From: Jacaranda mimosifolia
Taxonomy: Eukaryota > Streptophyta > Magnoliopsida > Lamiales > Bignoniaceae
Direction: 5' to 3'
Length of the DNA: 64,000 nucleotides
Assembly (NCBI GenBank): GCA_018894105.1
Contig: CM032133.1
Location: forward strand, 17,684,501 to 17,748,500
How positions within the stretch are numbered: the first letter of the stretch is position 1; each line of letters begins with the position of its first letter. This document shows, piece by piece, positions 36,171-48,299 of the stretch. A program made the translations under genes and the position numbers. Below the pieces are notes generated by a model that was not told the origin of the DNA, made no database searches, and saw nothing but the letters and a program-made list of their open reading frames with translations.

Positions 36171-38243
36171 GGGAATGTTTGGATATATTTTGGGTGTTTT
36201 AGATTGTATGTTTTGGAAAATGAATTTTGGGAGTGGGGTTGGAGAATCTAAAAGTGATATTAGGAAATATGATGGATTTTTGTTTATATTTTGGGAAAAA
36301 AGGTAGAAAATATTTTGGGAAATTTTGATATGTTTGTTTATATTTTGGGTGAATATTTTTTATTGTAGTGGTCAAATTAATATTTTTTGGTTGGGTGTTT
36401 AGGGTGAAAATGGAATTGAGTAATTTTTTTTTTCAATTTTATGTACAATAATAAAAAATATATGATATATATATATATATGTATGTATGGTTGGAGTTTT
36501 TGGTCATTTGGCCTTTACGAGCAAGGTGTTCTAGGGTTTTCACTAAGGGTGTTTTGGCTTCAAAATTGATTGCATGTTTTAATATGTTTTTGCCAAAATG
36601 GATTTATGTTGGTGAAACTTATCCAAATATTAACTTAAAATTTCAGATTGAAAGTACATAATTCAACTAATAGAGATTAACAATCGTATTCAACTATTAT
36701 TCCTTTTCTAAGAACATGTCCTTATATATTACTCAAAGCATTAAACGAGAGAATATGAATTGAAAATTTTCTTTCTTGAAATTAAAAAAAAATAAAATCA
36801 CAACGCCATTATTAAAGAATAATAAATAAAAGATAGTGTAAAATGCAACTTCAGTGATTATATTAACAAATCAAGATTTGTCAAAATGGTTTGCTGATTT
36901 GAAATAGCAACTATTAGCAAGAATGAGCAAGAATGATTTTCACAATACAAAGCATTTTTTATGAAAAGAAAAAGCATATATATATGTGTGTGTATGAGCG
37001 CGCGCGTGTAGAGCGAGTTTTAAATTTTAAATCAATCAACTCAAAGTAGATAACCACTTCACTGCCAAATAAAACACATTTCGCACTTTATACATCATAA
37101 TCATCAAAAAACTTTCGTTAGCTGCTAAACTTAGGGGTGTTCATTCAGTACAAATTGAATCGGATCAAATCAAAATTTCGGTACATTAAAATATTGTACT
37201 GAATATTGAACCAAACTATTTGGTTTGGCTCGGTTAAAATTGAATTTTTTTTTTTCAATTTGATTTGGTTAAAAATCAAAATACCGATTTTTTTAATTTT
37301 TAATATTAATATTAATATATATTATTAATATTAATATATATAATAATATATATTAATTAACAATATATATTAATACATGTCTATATATTTTAATATATAT
37401 TGTTAGTTATTAATTAATATAATAATATTAATATATATTAATAATTTGGTAATTCGGTTCGATTCGGTAAATTGATACATAAAATCAAAATTGAACCAAA
37501 TATTGAATATTTTTTTTAAAAAATAATTGAATATCGAACCGAAATATTTTGTTCAGTATTCAGTTCAAACTAAAATTTCAATGTCGATTTGGTTCAATCG
37601 ATTTACCGAATTGTGAACACCCCTAGCTAAATCGTCCCCTAGGGGATCTATAACCACTTAGTCACGTTCTTAGATTTAAATCCCGCCACATGTATACATA
37701 ATTATTTATCTATACAATTATGGAGAGCATTGGGCTTGAAATATTAATAGCACAACAAATTATTACTCTTAATTACACCATAATCGGTATAAGTTTTGGT
37801 GTTAAAAAGGGAAAAGAAAAGCTTTGAAAAAAAATATAATTTAATTGTAGAAACTTCCAAAATATAAACAAACAAATCATACATATTCCCCAACTCTACT
37901 CCCAAAACACACCCAAAAGACCCAAAATACCCTCATAATTTATTTTCTACCCATTTCTCAATGTATAGCTCTCTCATTTTTTGTCCTTCTCAATTTATAT
38001 ATACACATATGTAAATAGTTTTAAAATATTAATTTCACCCTGCTAACTCAATAGAAAAGTTATTGATGTGATATTTTATCCCATCTCAAAACACAACCAA
38101 ACAAACAATTTTCTCCCAAAATATTCTCCACCTACCACCTAAAACACAAACAAATAACTATTACATTCCCCAATCTCACTTCCCAAGGACTATTTTGTTA
38201 AAATATTTTGACAAAATACTCCAATTTTTAACCAAACATAGCC
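36171..38243. mobile_element. PIF/Harbinger-like non-autonomous element, 2.1 kb with insertion
   Basis: The left end GGGAATGTTTGG and the reverse complement of the right end, GGCTATGTTTGG, are alike, and both sides carry TTA (36168-36170 and 38244-38246), the PIF/Harbinger TSD. Similar phrases continue inward on both sides, for example TTTTGGGA and GTCAAATTAATATTTT on the left against its counterpart on the right, suggesting long degraded inverted arms of about 300-400 bases. A hAT-like element (37132-37625) lies in the middle. The right arm is closely repeated at 63709-64000. Confidence 0.6.
37132..37625. mobile_element. Non-autonomous hAT-like element, 494 bp
   Basis: The ends are TAGGGGTGTTCA on both sides as a perfect 12-base inverted repeat. 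The flanks are GCTAAACT (37124-37131) and GCTAAATC (37626-37633), 6 of 8 identical with GCTAAA exact. The interior has TTTGGTTTGGCTCGG and AATTCGGTTCGATTCGG phrases and an AT-rich centre full of TTAATATATATTAAT palindromes. Confidence 0.85.
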
Positions 38244-38246
38244 TTA

Positions 38247-39828
38247 TTTTCTTGAAAATGAGAAGTGAGAACTCTCTCCTACTCCCTCACAACCATTAGG
38301 GTCGCTATTACATCTTTCCTCCCAATTGTTTTCATATTCATGTTTTTCTGAAAGAATAAATTAAGCTTTGGAATTTTGTAATTTTTTTTTCTATTATGTC
38401 ATATTTCATTCCTCATCAAAATTTCGAACCGAACCGAACCGAATATAAATCAATTAGTAAAACTATTGTTAAGAGTCCATCAAACTTCATAAGTATAGCA
38501 CTTTGCCCTTTGATATATCATGCATCAGTCAATAAAACCCTAGTAAGTGTGGGAGCCACAAAAATCCACGGAAAACCACCAAAGAGCAATAGAACTTACC
38601 TTGGGAAATCATATAACTTTTTCCATCTTTTTATAAATATGCAATACATTGTTCATTAGCGACACATAAATTTTTTTTAAGAAAAGAATAATTGAATTCT
38701 ATTCTCTTAAATCCAAAGTAATTTAATATATACAATCGTACTGTGGAGCAGGTTAAGATCAATGGATAGGACAATGGGTTGGGATAATGATATAGAGGTG
38801 ATCCTAAACTCAATTTCATTCCTGACAAGTGTTAGGCTTGTGATTTGATCACAACACATATTTAACTAGTTGAGAAGAGGGTAATTCAGGATAATAAAGA
38901 ATTAAGATAAAATAGGATAAATTGAACTAGATAACGTACAATTTATTATTAATAATGGTCCTATTTATAATGGCCCAAATGAATAGCTTTACATGGAGCC
39001 ACATAGCATAATCCCATCGATAGAATATCATTAAGATTAACGACATCTAGAGTAGAGTCTGTATCTAGGTTTAATCAGGTCATGAATCCAGGTCAAGTTA
39101 TGACCCATCACAAAAAAGATGTAGATTTTATTGCTGATCGGATATTTTGCTAGAATTCAAGAGCGTTTTTACTTTTCAATATATATTTGCATATTTAATT
39201 AAATCCCTCATCCTTACTCTCCTAGCTTTACAAATGTATAGGGTAATTAAATTCCTGTATTCTTTTGATCAGATCATGCTCCTAACATCTTGTAAATATC
39301 ATAACCCCGACTCATTGCCTTGTCTATTTGTCTATACCCGCATCTTATTGAAACCAGCAGGATCAAAATTTTGTGTATATCTGTGTTAGTTCGATTAAGA
39401 TCCGGCATCAGCCATCAGCCATCAGCCATCAGCCATGATCCAAACAAAAGTTCAATGTGTTTTCCCATTAAGACGGCATTGTGCCTGAAATCTCAAATAA
39501 TAAAACAAAAATTGTCAGACAAGTAGATATGATCTCACATTTGATTTATTTTGAAGGAAAACGACAAGTTTTATTTAAAGGTAAAGCGTTGGTTGTCGTT
39601 AATTACTCCTTTGAAAGGGCAATTAGATAATCTAACCTAGGTGTGTGTAGACTGTAGAATGAATAGAGGGCCTGCTGGTTCGCATTTCAAGCGTGCAAAA
39701 TGGTGATATGACTTGTTTCCTACAAAAAGCCTATTCCACCATCATTACCAACTTTGTTCCCCGTCACTTTAATAACACTTTCAAAACTGCTGCCTTGTTA
39801 CCATGATGTTTCATATGAACACTTTGTG
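38247..39828. other. Intergenic sequence
   Basis: No gene recognised. It contains the 7-bp minisatellite at 39406-39433. Confidence 0.4.
39406..39433. repeat. (CATCAGC)4 minisatellite
   Basis: Four exact 7-base units followed by CATG. Short and isolated. Confidence 0.95.
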
Positions 39829-39836
39829 GACACAAT

Positions 39837-40369
39837 TAAGAATATAAATGAGTCGAGTTTGAAATTTTTTTTGAGTTTGAGCTTGAGCTCGAGCTCAATA
39901 TAAACCTCTTGTTAAAAGTTTCATCTCAAGTTTAAATCCAGTATTTTGAGCTCGAGCGCGAGCTCACAAGCTCAGTATTAACTGACCTCGAGCTCGCAAG
40001 CTCAGTAAAAATAAAATTTAATTATTAATATATAATAATTATTTAATATTATATATAAAATATTTTAAAATAGAAAAAAAGTAAATTATTAATATAAATA
40101 CTTATTTAATTAATATATAGAATTCATTTAAAAATAAAAATAAGTAAATTATTAATATATAATAATTATTTAATTAATAATAAGAATATTTAAAAATAGA
40201 AAGAAAAAAAAAACTCATGAGCCGGCTCATGAGCTTTTGAACAACTAAATCAAGATTTAAGCTCGGCTCATTATAAAGCTCAAACTTGAATTTTTTGAAC
40301 TCGAGTTGAGCTACAATCGAGTTGGCTTATGATGCTCATGAATAGGCTCAACTCATCTTATATCCCTAA
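39837..40369. mobile_element. Non-autonomous hAT-like element, 533 bp
   Basis: The left end TAAGAATATAAATGAGTCGAG corresponds, with gaps, to the reverse complement of the right end, TAGGGATATAAGATGAG. A perfect 8-bp TSD, GACACAAT, lies at 39829-39836 and 40370-40377. The subterminal regions are full of GAGCTCGAGCTC strings, which are self-complementary, and the centre is AT-rich. Confidence 0.88.
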
Positions 40370-40575
40370 GACACAATTCAGATTTGATTTATAAATATGT
40401 TAAACTCATGTAGTGATTTAGGTTAACTGTATTTTATGAAGTAAAAACCACTAAGAACTAGTTTATTAATGACAAGATTTACTACGTCATAGTTTATTTT
40501 GCAGCCCTTCCATCTTGTGGATTTTGAGCATGGAAGTTGATTTTATTTTAAAAAACATTAATTGACAATGTTTAA

Positions 40576-40933
40576 GGGCCATTTGTTCTTATTTTCTGGA
40601 CCTATTTTCATTTTCTGCTTAAAATAAAAATGGAGAGCCATCAATTTTTTTATTTTTACAGACATTTTTATTTTCAAAATATTCTTCCAAACAATCTCTT
40701 ACACTCTCACTCCATTTTCATTTTTCATTTTCTCATACTCATATTTGCACGATTTTTAATACAAAAATACTATGTTTTGCAAATACAATTCATTTTCAAT
40801 TCTATATAATCATTACATTTTAAACAAAACATCCAAACAATATTTCATTTTCAAAAACACTTTTATAACTAATTTTTCACTATTCCTTTTCACCAGAAAA
40901 TACAAATGCCTCCAGAAAACAAATCTAAACGGC
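40576..40933. mobile_element. PIF/Harbinger-like miniature element, 358 bp (tentative)
   Basis: The left end GGGCCATTTGTTCTTATTTTCTGG is matched by the reverse complement of the right end, which ends in GATTTGTTTTCTGG after a short mismatch. TAA precedes the left end and TAG follows the right end, a possible one-base-decayed TSD. AT-rich and non-coding. Confidence 0.55.
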
Positions 40934-40936
40934 TAG

Positions 40937-42050
40937 TAAAAGTTTCGAAATGATTTTTCTTAATTTTTTTATGTAAAATAAAAGTATATTCATTTAATTT
41001 TTGTTTTCGAGCCCTTGAATCCTAGCCAATAACTATGTCTACCAGATAGAGATATTAAAACTAAAAAGTTTCATAAAAATAAGAAACTTAAAAAAACCCA
41101 TATGCAGATAATGAAGAATCTAGATTGCACTATATGAGATTTATAAATTTTTTTTTCTTAAATAGGGGCTTAATATTAAAATCTGTGATTGAAAGTAGTT
41201 TTATATTTCAGGAAAGAAAAAGGGAAAAATTAACCCAGGTTTAGCATTTTTACTTATTGAAAACAAATTTAGTATCCAGATGTATACCATTATATAATGG
41301 TGTTTTACCATAATTATGCAATTTTGATCAAATTTAAAAAGTATTTAATTGCAAACTTTTTTGACTGTATTTTTTTTTTTTTTCTCAATATCTTTGGATA
41401 AAATAATGACTATTTATGTATGCTTTATATTCGAATGATGTTCCTAAAATAATGTGGCATGTTGAATATCGTTTCCCGAAGCACTAGTTGATATGAATCC
41501 AATTTTTCTATCAAACGAATGAATATATATATATATATATATATATGCATTTCTTTTATTGAATTCATTAAATTTATTAATGCTATCTAATTTGTCTATT
41601 TATAATTATATACACACACAGAAAAAGTAATTATTTAATCTGTGATTATATAACATCAAGTGTTTTTGTGCGTGTATTTTAAAAACAAAATAATTACTTA
41701 TATTCATTATATTTTTATAATAAATGTTTCATTCCTCTATCAATACATGAATAAAACAGACAAATTATTTTTAAAATTTTGGATATGTAATTAAAAACTT
41801 CAAAATAACCAAGAAAAATATAATTTTACAAATTCTATGTATATTTTAATAACTTATACTTACTTTTACAATTTTAACTAGTAATAATAATTTTTCGTGC
41901 CTTGGCATAGTAAAAGATGATATACATAAAGTAGATATATATATGGATGCACTTCATCATACAGTATCTTTGGGATGACATATTGTCCCAGTCCCAGTCC
42001 CAGTATCCAACAGAAGAGTAGACACTAGAAAGCTGAGAATTAAAGCCTCT
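40937..42050. other. AT-rich intergenic sequence with (AT)n
   Basis: A simple AT repeat lies at about 41523-41546 and a short (TCCCAG)3-like string near 41985-42006. No gene or element recognised. Confidence 0.4.
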
Positions 42051-43095
42051 AGGACTAGATTCATGACAATCGCGGGGAATTGGGATTATAAAAGATTACT
42101 TTTACCGACTTGAAGTGTCTTGACACCTAAGAAGATAGACTATGTTATGAAAAGGTCCATGAAAGCAATTGTCGAAATCATTTGGCCTACCATGCTCAAG
42201 GATACACAAGACTTGGTCAGGTGCTGTTGTGCACGTCAAGAAAATGCATGCGAACCTCATGCCCCCGGCCCACTGCTCCTCTCCAGACCTTAGATAGCCC
42301 CTAACCACCAGGCATTGGAAGTTCTTGATCATAATGGATTACTTTTCAAATGTGTAGAATTAAGCATAACTTTTAAACCACATATCAGAGAAGAAAGTGA
42401 TCGTGAAGTTCCTTTTGACGAATATTGTATATAGATTTAGTGTTTCTTGTAAGTTTCAGACAATGTGATGAAGTTTTAAGAACAAATCTCACAGATTAGA
42501 GCAAGGAACTGGCGATCAACTAGTTTTTCACATTGGTGGCCAACCCCTAGACCAACTGTTAGATGGAAGTCACAAATCATACCATCCTTTGGTACTTGAA
42601 AATAAGGTTAGATAGCACTAAAATAAAGGGGATCCCCTTTATTTTGTAGGCATATTGGCCTATACCTAAGACCTCCATCGAAGAATCACCTTTCAACTTT
42701 ACTTGAGTTGCGTTTGCAAGATAGGAGAAATAAGCAATAGAGTGAAGTACCATGAAAAGTCTCAAAATGTATAGGGATTGCGGGCAAATTCGACGTGCTT
42801 GATGAATTAAAGGAACATAAAATGTGCGCGAAGAGGTGTATAAAGTAAGGAGGGCTAGAGCATTCAATGTAAAGACGTGACATTAGAATTTTTAGGTTGG
42901 GACTTAGTATTGAGGAATGCTGAGGCTTCGAGCTGAAGTGGGAAGCCGGATGCTATATGGAAAAGCCCCTACAAAGTAGGAGAGATTGTGAACACCGGAG
43001 CATATAAGTTACGAAGTGTGAATGGCAGGTGCCTCCCCAAAAATTGGAACATCTCCAACTAGAAGAAGTTCTATGCTTAGTTTATTTGACGAGTA
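42051..43095 (+). pseudogene. Ty3/gypsy integrase and pol C-terminus relic
   Basis: Read across frameshifts, the segment gives the integrase order of a gypsy pol. WPTMLKDTQDLVR (about 42180-42220) precedes the decayed zinc-finger Cys pair. IMDYFS (about 42330) follows the first Asp region, and VSDN (42450) is a decayed second Asp motif. MEVTNHTIL (about 42560-42590) holds the catalytic Glu motif, and SIEESPFNFT (about 42680) follows. The C-terminal end shows AIWKSPYKVGEIVNTGAYKLRSVNG in part (42950-43030) and LPKNWNISN before a final KKFYA. Many stops. The E-V-T-N-x-T motif and the following tandem repeats suggest the Tat lineage. No RT or LTR is seen next to it, so it is a fragment. Confidence 0.72.
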
Positions 43096-43339
43096 ATAAA
43101 GTCGTTTTAGTTCAGTGGACATAATTCCTTTTCCTTTTTCGTAGTTAGTAGTTAAATAAGTTTGTCTTTAGCATGGTTGTATAATATTATTTCTTGGAGC
43201 AACTTCACTTTTTGTTGAATTTTTCCTAATGAAATAACAGCCTTTTTACTTATCCCTCAACTCTTTTTGCAATAATGCAAACTATAGTAAGATGATCATT
43301 AAATATAAACCGGCCAGTATACTAGGTAATAGTGTAATA

Positions 43340-44030
43340 CTAACTCTGGCCAGAACAACTAACTTTGGATCGTTATCTCCAATCGGTACCCAAAACATGA
43401 TACACCCTAGTCCCTAGAGGTTAATTTTTACGAGCTTCGGCCATGACTTAAAAATTTTCACATGTGGCCTCAAGCAGTCCTAGAAACACAATATACTCCC
43501 AACTTAAAAGTTGGATGTGCTAGCTCCAGCCACAACTTAAGGCTATGTTCTTTTGACTTTTCTCAAAAAAATTTCATTCTCCCAAAACAATTATAAAATG
43601 AGTACACGTTTTCCAATCTTTCTCTCAAAATATAAAATTTCAATACCCAAAAAGCACTCACAATTCATTTACAAAACATCCTATAACCATATTTCGATCA
43701 TTACAAATATATATGAAAAAACCACTTTCACCTTACTAACGCAACTAAAAAGCAATTGATTTGACATTAACATTAAAGTTTGTCTCCCCCAAAACACAAA
43801 AGAACAAACAACTCATTCTCAATTCTTTCTCCATATTTTTCCAAAACAAAAAAAAAAAAAAAAAACATATGGCACATTCTCCAAATTTTTTCCCAAAAAT
43901 ACATTCTCCCAAAATATTTTCTATAATTCACCCAAAAGCCAAAAAAAAAAAACAGGCCCTAAACATTTCACTCGAGCCCTGAGTAGTCCCCCAAACAACC
44001 CTACAACACTAAAAGAAATATAGAGATGCT
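43340..44030. repeat. Degenerate ~88-bp repeats after the integrase relic
   Basis: A unit starting AGCTTCGGCCATGACTTAA (about 43431) recurs at about 43519 as AGCTCCAGCCACAACTTAA; the second unit is cut by the element at 43541-43959 and resumes with ACATTTCACTCGAGCCC, matching ATTTTCACATGTGGCCT of the first. A weaker unit precedes at about 43341. Its position just 3' of pol matches the variable repeat region of Tat-type elements. Confidence 0.6.
43541..43959. mobile_element. PIF/Harbinger-like miniature element, 419 bp
   Basis: The left end GGCTATGTTCTTTTG and the reverse complement of the right end, GGGCCTGTTTTTTTT, resemble one another. TAA lies on both sides (43538-43540 and 43960-43962). 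Removing it rejoins a tandem repeat unit, which fixes the borders. The interior repeats CATTCTCCCAAAA-like strings and long A runs. Confidence 0.75.
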
Positions 44031-45248
44031 GCAAACAAACATTTTAGACAGCCAAACATACTTGAACATGCACTAAGCACGAAAACCAAATTTAAAACAA
44101 TGGAATGCGCTAAGCGAATCTAACTAGCTAAGTGAGTTGCTCAAAATAGGATCAATATCCGAAATAAAAAATTCCAGACAATAGCAAAAAGACATAAATT
44201 GATTAGCAACTCACGGAATTACCCAAAAAAAAAATTAACTAGAGAGAAAAGCTTGAGCACTAAAGCAACTATGCTCCAAAAGCGGGGTCCTCAACCATTG
44301 CACTGGACTCATATTCGGGAGCCTCTTTTGTGCCTCCACCACCCATCTTCTCAAAGATTTTGACAAGAAGGCTTAGCTTTAATAACAATTAATCCTCGGG
44401 TGCATATCGTCTGGTCTCCATAGGATACATCAGCAATCCTGCACTGTTTGTTTTTGGATCACACTAAGCCTCATCCAAGATAATGGTGCTGAAGGTATCG
44501 AATTCCATAAATTTCTTCAGCAGGAATTATAAATCCACTACTAAAATAGCTACTAAAACGGTGAAGTACGGCATGGGAGGAGACACCATTCAATCACGTC
44601 TTGAAGCTAATCTGAACTCATTCTCCTCGGACTAATCAATTTTTCAATATAATAGCTAAAGGTCTGCAAAAGTCAAAATCGTATTGAAACTTGTATCTCC
44701 CATTAACTCTACTTCAAAAGATAACTCTTTCTACATCCAACCCAAAGTCATGTGGACTCCCTGACCTCTTCACCCAACTCCTCGTCGGACCCCTTGTTAT
44801 CTTTCAACTTGGACTTGGATTACCAACTCTAACGACTCAACAACAAAAAACCACCAAGAAGAGGTTAACAAACTCGCTCGATGCAACATTCAAACTTTAA
44901 CACTATAAATACCTCATAATGGCTAAAGAAAATCTAATCAGTTTGATAGCTTTAATTAGATTCTCTAAACAAATGCATTCGCGAATCAAAGACACACAAC
45001 ATCCATCATTCAACTGTGAATTTCCACAAAAATCCCTAAAGTGAAATTACAACTACATCATGAAGTTTTAGATGAGATTTGAAAAAGTATAAATTTTGTA
45101 TAATTTACTATTATTATATTTAAAAGTAATAATTGAAAATTAGTAATAAATATTACATTAAAGATATAACTCTAGATAAATATCATTCTAAAAGGTATGA
45201 ACTCGCTTGGATCGTCTTAAAGAAAATTTGAATTTTTTATTTCATTTC
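44031..45248. other. Intergenic sequence, nothing recognised
   Basis: No gene, RNA or element ends found. The part 45050-45240 is AT-rich. Confidence 0.4.
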
Positions 45249-46114
45249 TGATATGGGATAACCCAATAGGTCCAATCCGTTTATAGTTGACCAAACCAAA
45301 GACATATTGTGGGACAAACCGATGGGCTATCAGGCCCAACCCATCATCATCGACCATGTTATCGATTAGACCTAGCCTAACAGGGCCTTTTCCGCCAGCA
45401 CAAGCCTTGCCTTGTCGACCAAACTGTGGTCAACCAGGCCGAGGAGGGTTAGTGTTACCAAGAAGATCTGAACTCAACAGAGTTACCCTATGCAATCAGA
45501 GTTGGCGCGAGTGACTCTCAGGTAGGCATTTACCTCGACCTGGGAGGTCAAACAGATATGACCACCTTTCTGCCACATTAAATGCTTCGACAAGCGGCAT
45601 GCCTCTGCATTAATGGCGTGTGCCACTACCAGTACCACCATTTTTGCCACGTTAGGGTAGTGCGTACCTCCTGTGTGCTGCCTTGTCTTAAGGGGCTGAA
45701 AATGGCACCACCTGGAATAATACACGAGCTGGAGAAGACTGAAAGGCCCCCAGGAATAGACAAAAGAAAGGACTTAAAGGCCCCCAGGAATAGACAAAAG
45801 CCCTTTATGTATGCACAAGGGCATCGTAGATATATTACCCTCACCATAAATGCTATAAATAGCCTATTGCCTCCATTCAGCAAGGTATGCTCATTATCAC
45901 TCAAAGCTCTCACTTTGCTGCTCTTCTCTGTAGTCGATTTAGTACTGATTTGAGCGTTAGAGTGCTTTAGTCGAGGGAACCTCTTCTAGCTTGACGTGTG
46001 CTATTGGTTGTAGGACTCGACCAAGCTATCTCGTCATGACATTTTCTCGACTTTCCATTTGGTCGATCAGATTGGATCACAACCTAATACACCTCTAACT
46101 AGTTTATACCCTCA
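45249..46114 (+). repeat. 5' LTR of the Tat element, with rearranged start
   Basis: From about 45321 to 46114 it aligns directly with the 3' LTR, ending in TTTATACCCTCA. Before that, 45255-45316 match the 3' LTR start in inverted orientation (see findings). A 34-base tandem duplication beginning AAAGGCCCCCAGGAATAGAC at 45742 and 45776 is absent from the 3' LTR. The likely transcribed leader includes the TATAAATAGCC string at about 45850. Confidence 0.88.
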
Positions 46115-46117
46115 TGA

Positions 46118-46137
46118 TTTAGCACCGTCTGTGAAAA
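46118..46137 (+). other. Primer-binding site of the Tat element
   Basis: TTTAGCACCGTCTGTGAAAA follows the 5' LTR by three bases and resembles the TTTGGCGCCGTCTGTGGGAA site seen after the LTR in many plant gypsy elements. Three changes, all G to A, weaken it. Confidence 0.65.
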
Positions 46138-46163
46138 AAAAAATGAGTTCGTGACTGAGAAAA

Positions 46164-47640
46164 ATGGTTAACACTAGGCGAGCCATTTCTAAAAGGGAGG
46201 AGAACAGAAGATCCCCAACCCCTCTTCCTCTACCCTAACAAGAACACGATGTGGTAGGACCCAGTTCCCAGCTAGAACAAGTGGTCACCTTGACTATGCC
46301 CTAGCTTATACAGTTGATAAGCGAGCAGATATCTACCCAAATTTCTGCTCAATTGTTAGCTGCCCTCAACAGACACAACAATCAACCTAGTTCGGCTGCA
46401 AGTGCCACTCCCTAACGTTCACAACAAGAGGGGAGTCCCCAAGAGAAGAGAGGGAAATATTAGAACCCAGACGTCCCCTAATTCGATGAGAGGAAAGCTT
46501 GGGGCGATTCCCAAGGGAAGAACCCCGTTCTAATCCTTGAGAAGAAGTAGCTGACTCAGTAGATCACCTCGCTCAACCCATTCAAGCCCCACAACGTGAT
46601 AAGGTCAAGCACCTAAGACCCTCGACGTATAAGAATCTATCCTACACTGATCGAGAGGAATGTGAGGAAATATCCTACCAAGTGCAATGTTAAACAGATA
46701 TATGGAAGAGATTTCAAGAAGGAACACTGAGAATATGATGGTTCTCCCATACTGCATTGAGAGCAGGAATCGCCATTCATGTAAGAGATAATTGACGAGC
46801 ACATTGTTGTCGATGCTAAGGTTCCTATAGGTCTGTCTAGGTATGATAGCTTGTCGGACCCGAACGAGCACCTTTTGCAGTTCGAGCACATGATACAACT
46901 TCACAGGCATAATGAGTTCATCCACTCCAAGTTGGTGGTCACCACATTCCAATGAATTGAGCTTGACTAGTTTGTCAAAGTAGCGCCTGTGTCGATCTAA
47001 TCATATGACCAGCTGCGCGACAAGTTCTTGCACTAGTTCGCTAGTCAAAGGAAGGCGAAGCTCCCACACACCCACTTGCACACTGTTAAACAGAAGAGGG
47101 AGAGTCTCTTCGCAACTTTTTCTCTACATTCAATATGGAAGTTTTGAAGATTGACAGCCCCCGGATTGAGTTTTTGATCGATGTGCTTTTTCTAGGCCTC
47201 CAACATAAAGAACGTGCTAATACATTGGTCCGAGAGCAACCAAGGACAATGGAGCAGTTGCTCAACCTCGCGGAGAGATACATGACGCAAGAAGACATGA
47301 ACAAGCTCAAGTATGGCAATCCAGACACCGGCAAGAAAAAGGCTAAAGAGAAAGATGACCGACAACACAAAGATAGTCATCGATCTTCGATCAAACATTT
47401 TCACAATTACATTCCGCTTAACATTGCCAGAAAAGAGGTGCTATTTGTCATTCAGAATGACAACCTCTTCAAAAAATTTAGGAAGTTGACTGAGACTAAA
47501 ACGATGAAAAGATCCAAAAAATATTGTCACTTCCACAGGCAGAAGGGCCATGACACAGAGGACTATTTCAACCTTCACGACGAGATTGAAAGGTTGATTC
47601 AACAAGGCCATTTGAAAAAGTTTGTCGATGAAAGAGCCTG
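46164..47640 (+). pseudogene. gag of the Tat element, broken
   Basis: The nucleocapsid-capsid gene starts at MVNTRRAISK (46164). The capsid domain is recognisable from RYDSLSDPNEHLLQFEHM (about 46840) through SYDQLRDKFL (47000). A long open stretch, 47135-47641, continues with MEVLKIDSPRIEFLIDVLF and TMEQLLNLAERYMTQEDM. The zinc-knuckle-like motif CHFHRQKGHDTEDYF (about 47528-47570) has Tyr in place of the last Cys. Stops between 46200 and 47100 remove the N-terminal half. The downstream protease begins after about 290 bases. Confidence 0.85.
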
Positions 47641-47929
47641 ATAAGAGACGAGCTAAACCGACCAGACGCCCTATAGAGAAAGGTTGGTTAGCCCGAGGAA
47701 AGAAGATAAAGGAAAGAAACTTGCCCAGGATCCTTGCCTACCCATCATGGGAGTGATTAACACCATTGCTGAAGGCCCAACTGGAGGAGACTCCAAATTA
47801 GTAAGAAGGCAAAACCAAAAGACGCTGGAATTGACCAAATCTACCCCAGTTGAAATAGTTTTCCAGCTCTCGACCAGTGTGAAACTAATTTCTTTCTTCG
47901 ATGCCAACCTTTCTCACATCGAGAATTAG

Positions 47930-48175
47930 GAGGCTGATAACAAGCTGGATTGCCCCTTAGTGGTGTTTATTGAAATAGCTAATTTTGAGGTTAGAAAGCT
48001 GTTGATCGACAACGACAGCTTTGCAAACATTATTTTCTTATCGACTTTAAAGAGAATGAACAAGGAGAAATTGAAATTTGAGCCCATATGCACCCTACTA
48101 GTCGAATTTAGAGGATCAGAGATTATCCCCGAAAGATCCGTAAACTTGTCCACTTTATTTAGAAAGACCCCTTGA
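47930..48175 (+). pseudogene. Retropepsin (aspartic protease) of the Tat element, active site lost
   Basis: VVFIEIANFEVRKLLIDNDSF followed by ANIIFLSTLKRM is the retropepsin core; in the family the active site reads D-S/T-G. Here it reads DNDS, so the catalytic triplet is changed and the enzyme would be inactive. The frame itself stays open for about 70 codons. It would have cut the Gag-Pol polyprotein. Confidence 0.82.
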
Positions 48176-48299
48176 CAAAGAATGCTCATGGTTAATTACC
48201 TAGTTGTTGACGCACCTTTTGCTTACAATGCTATCAATAGTCGACCAACGCTGAATGGTTTTCAAGCCTAGTCTCAACCTATCACATGTAGGTCAAGTT

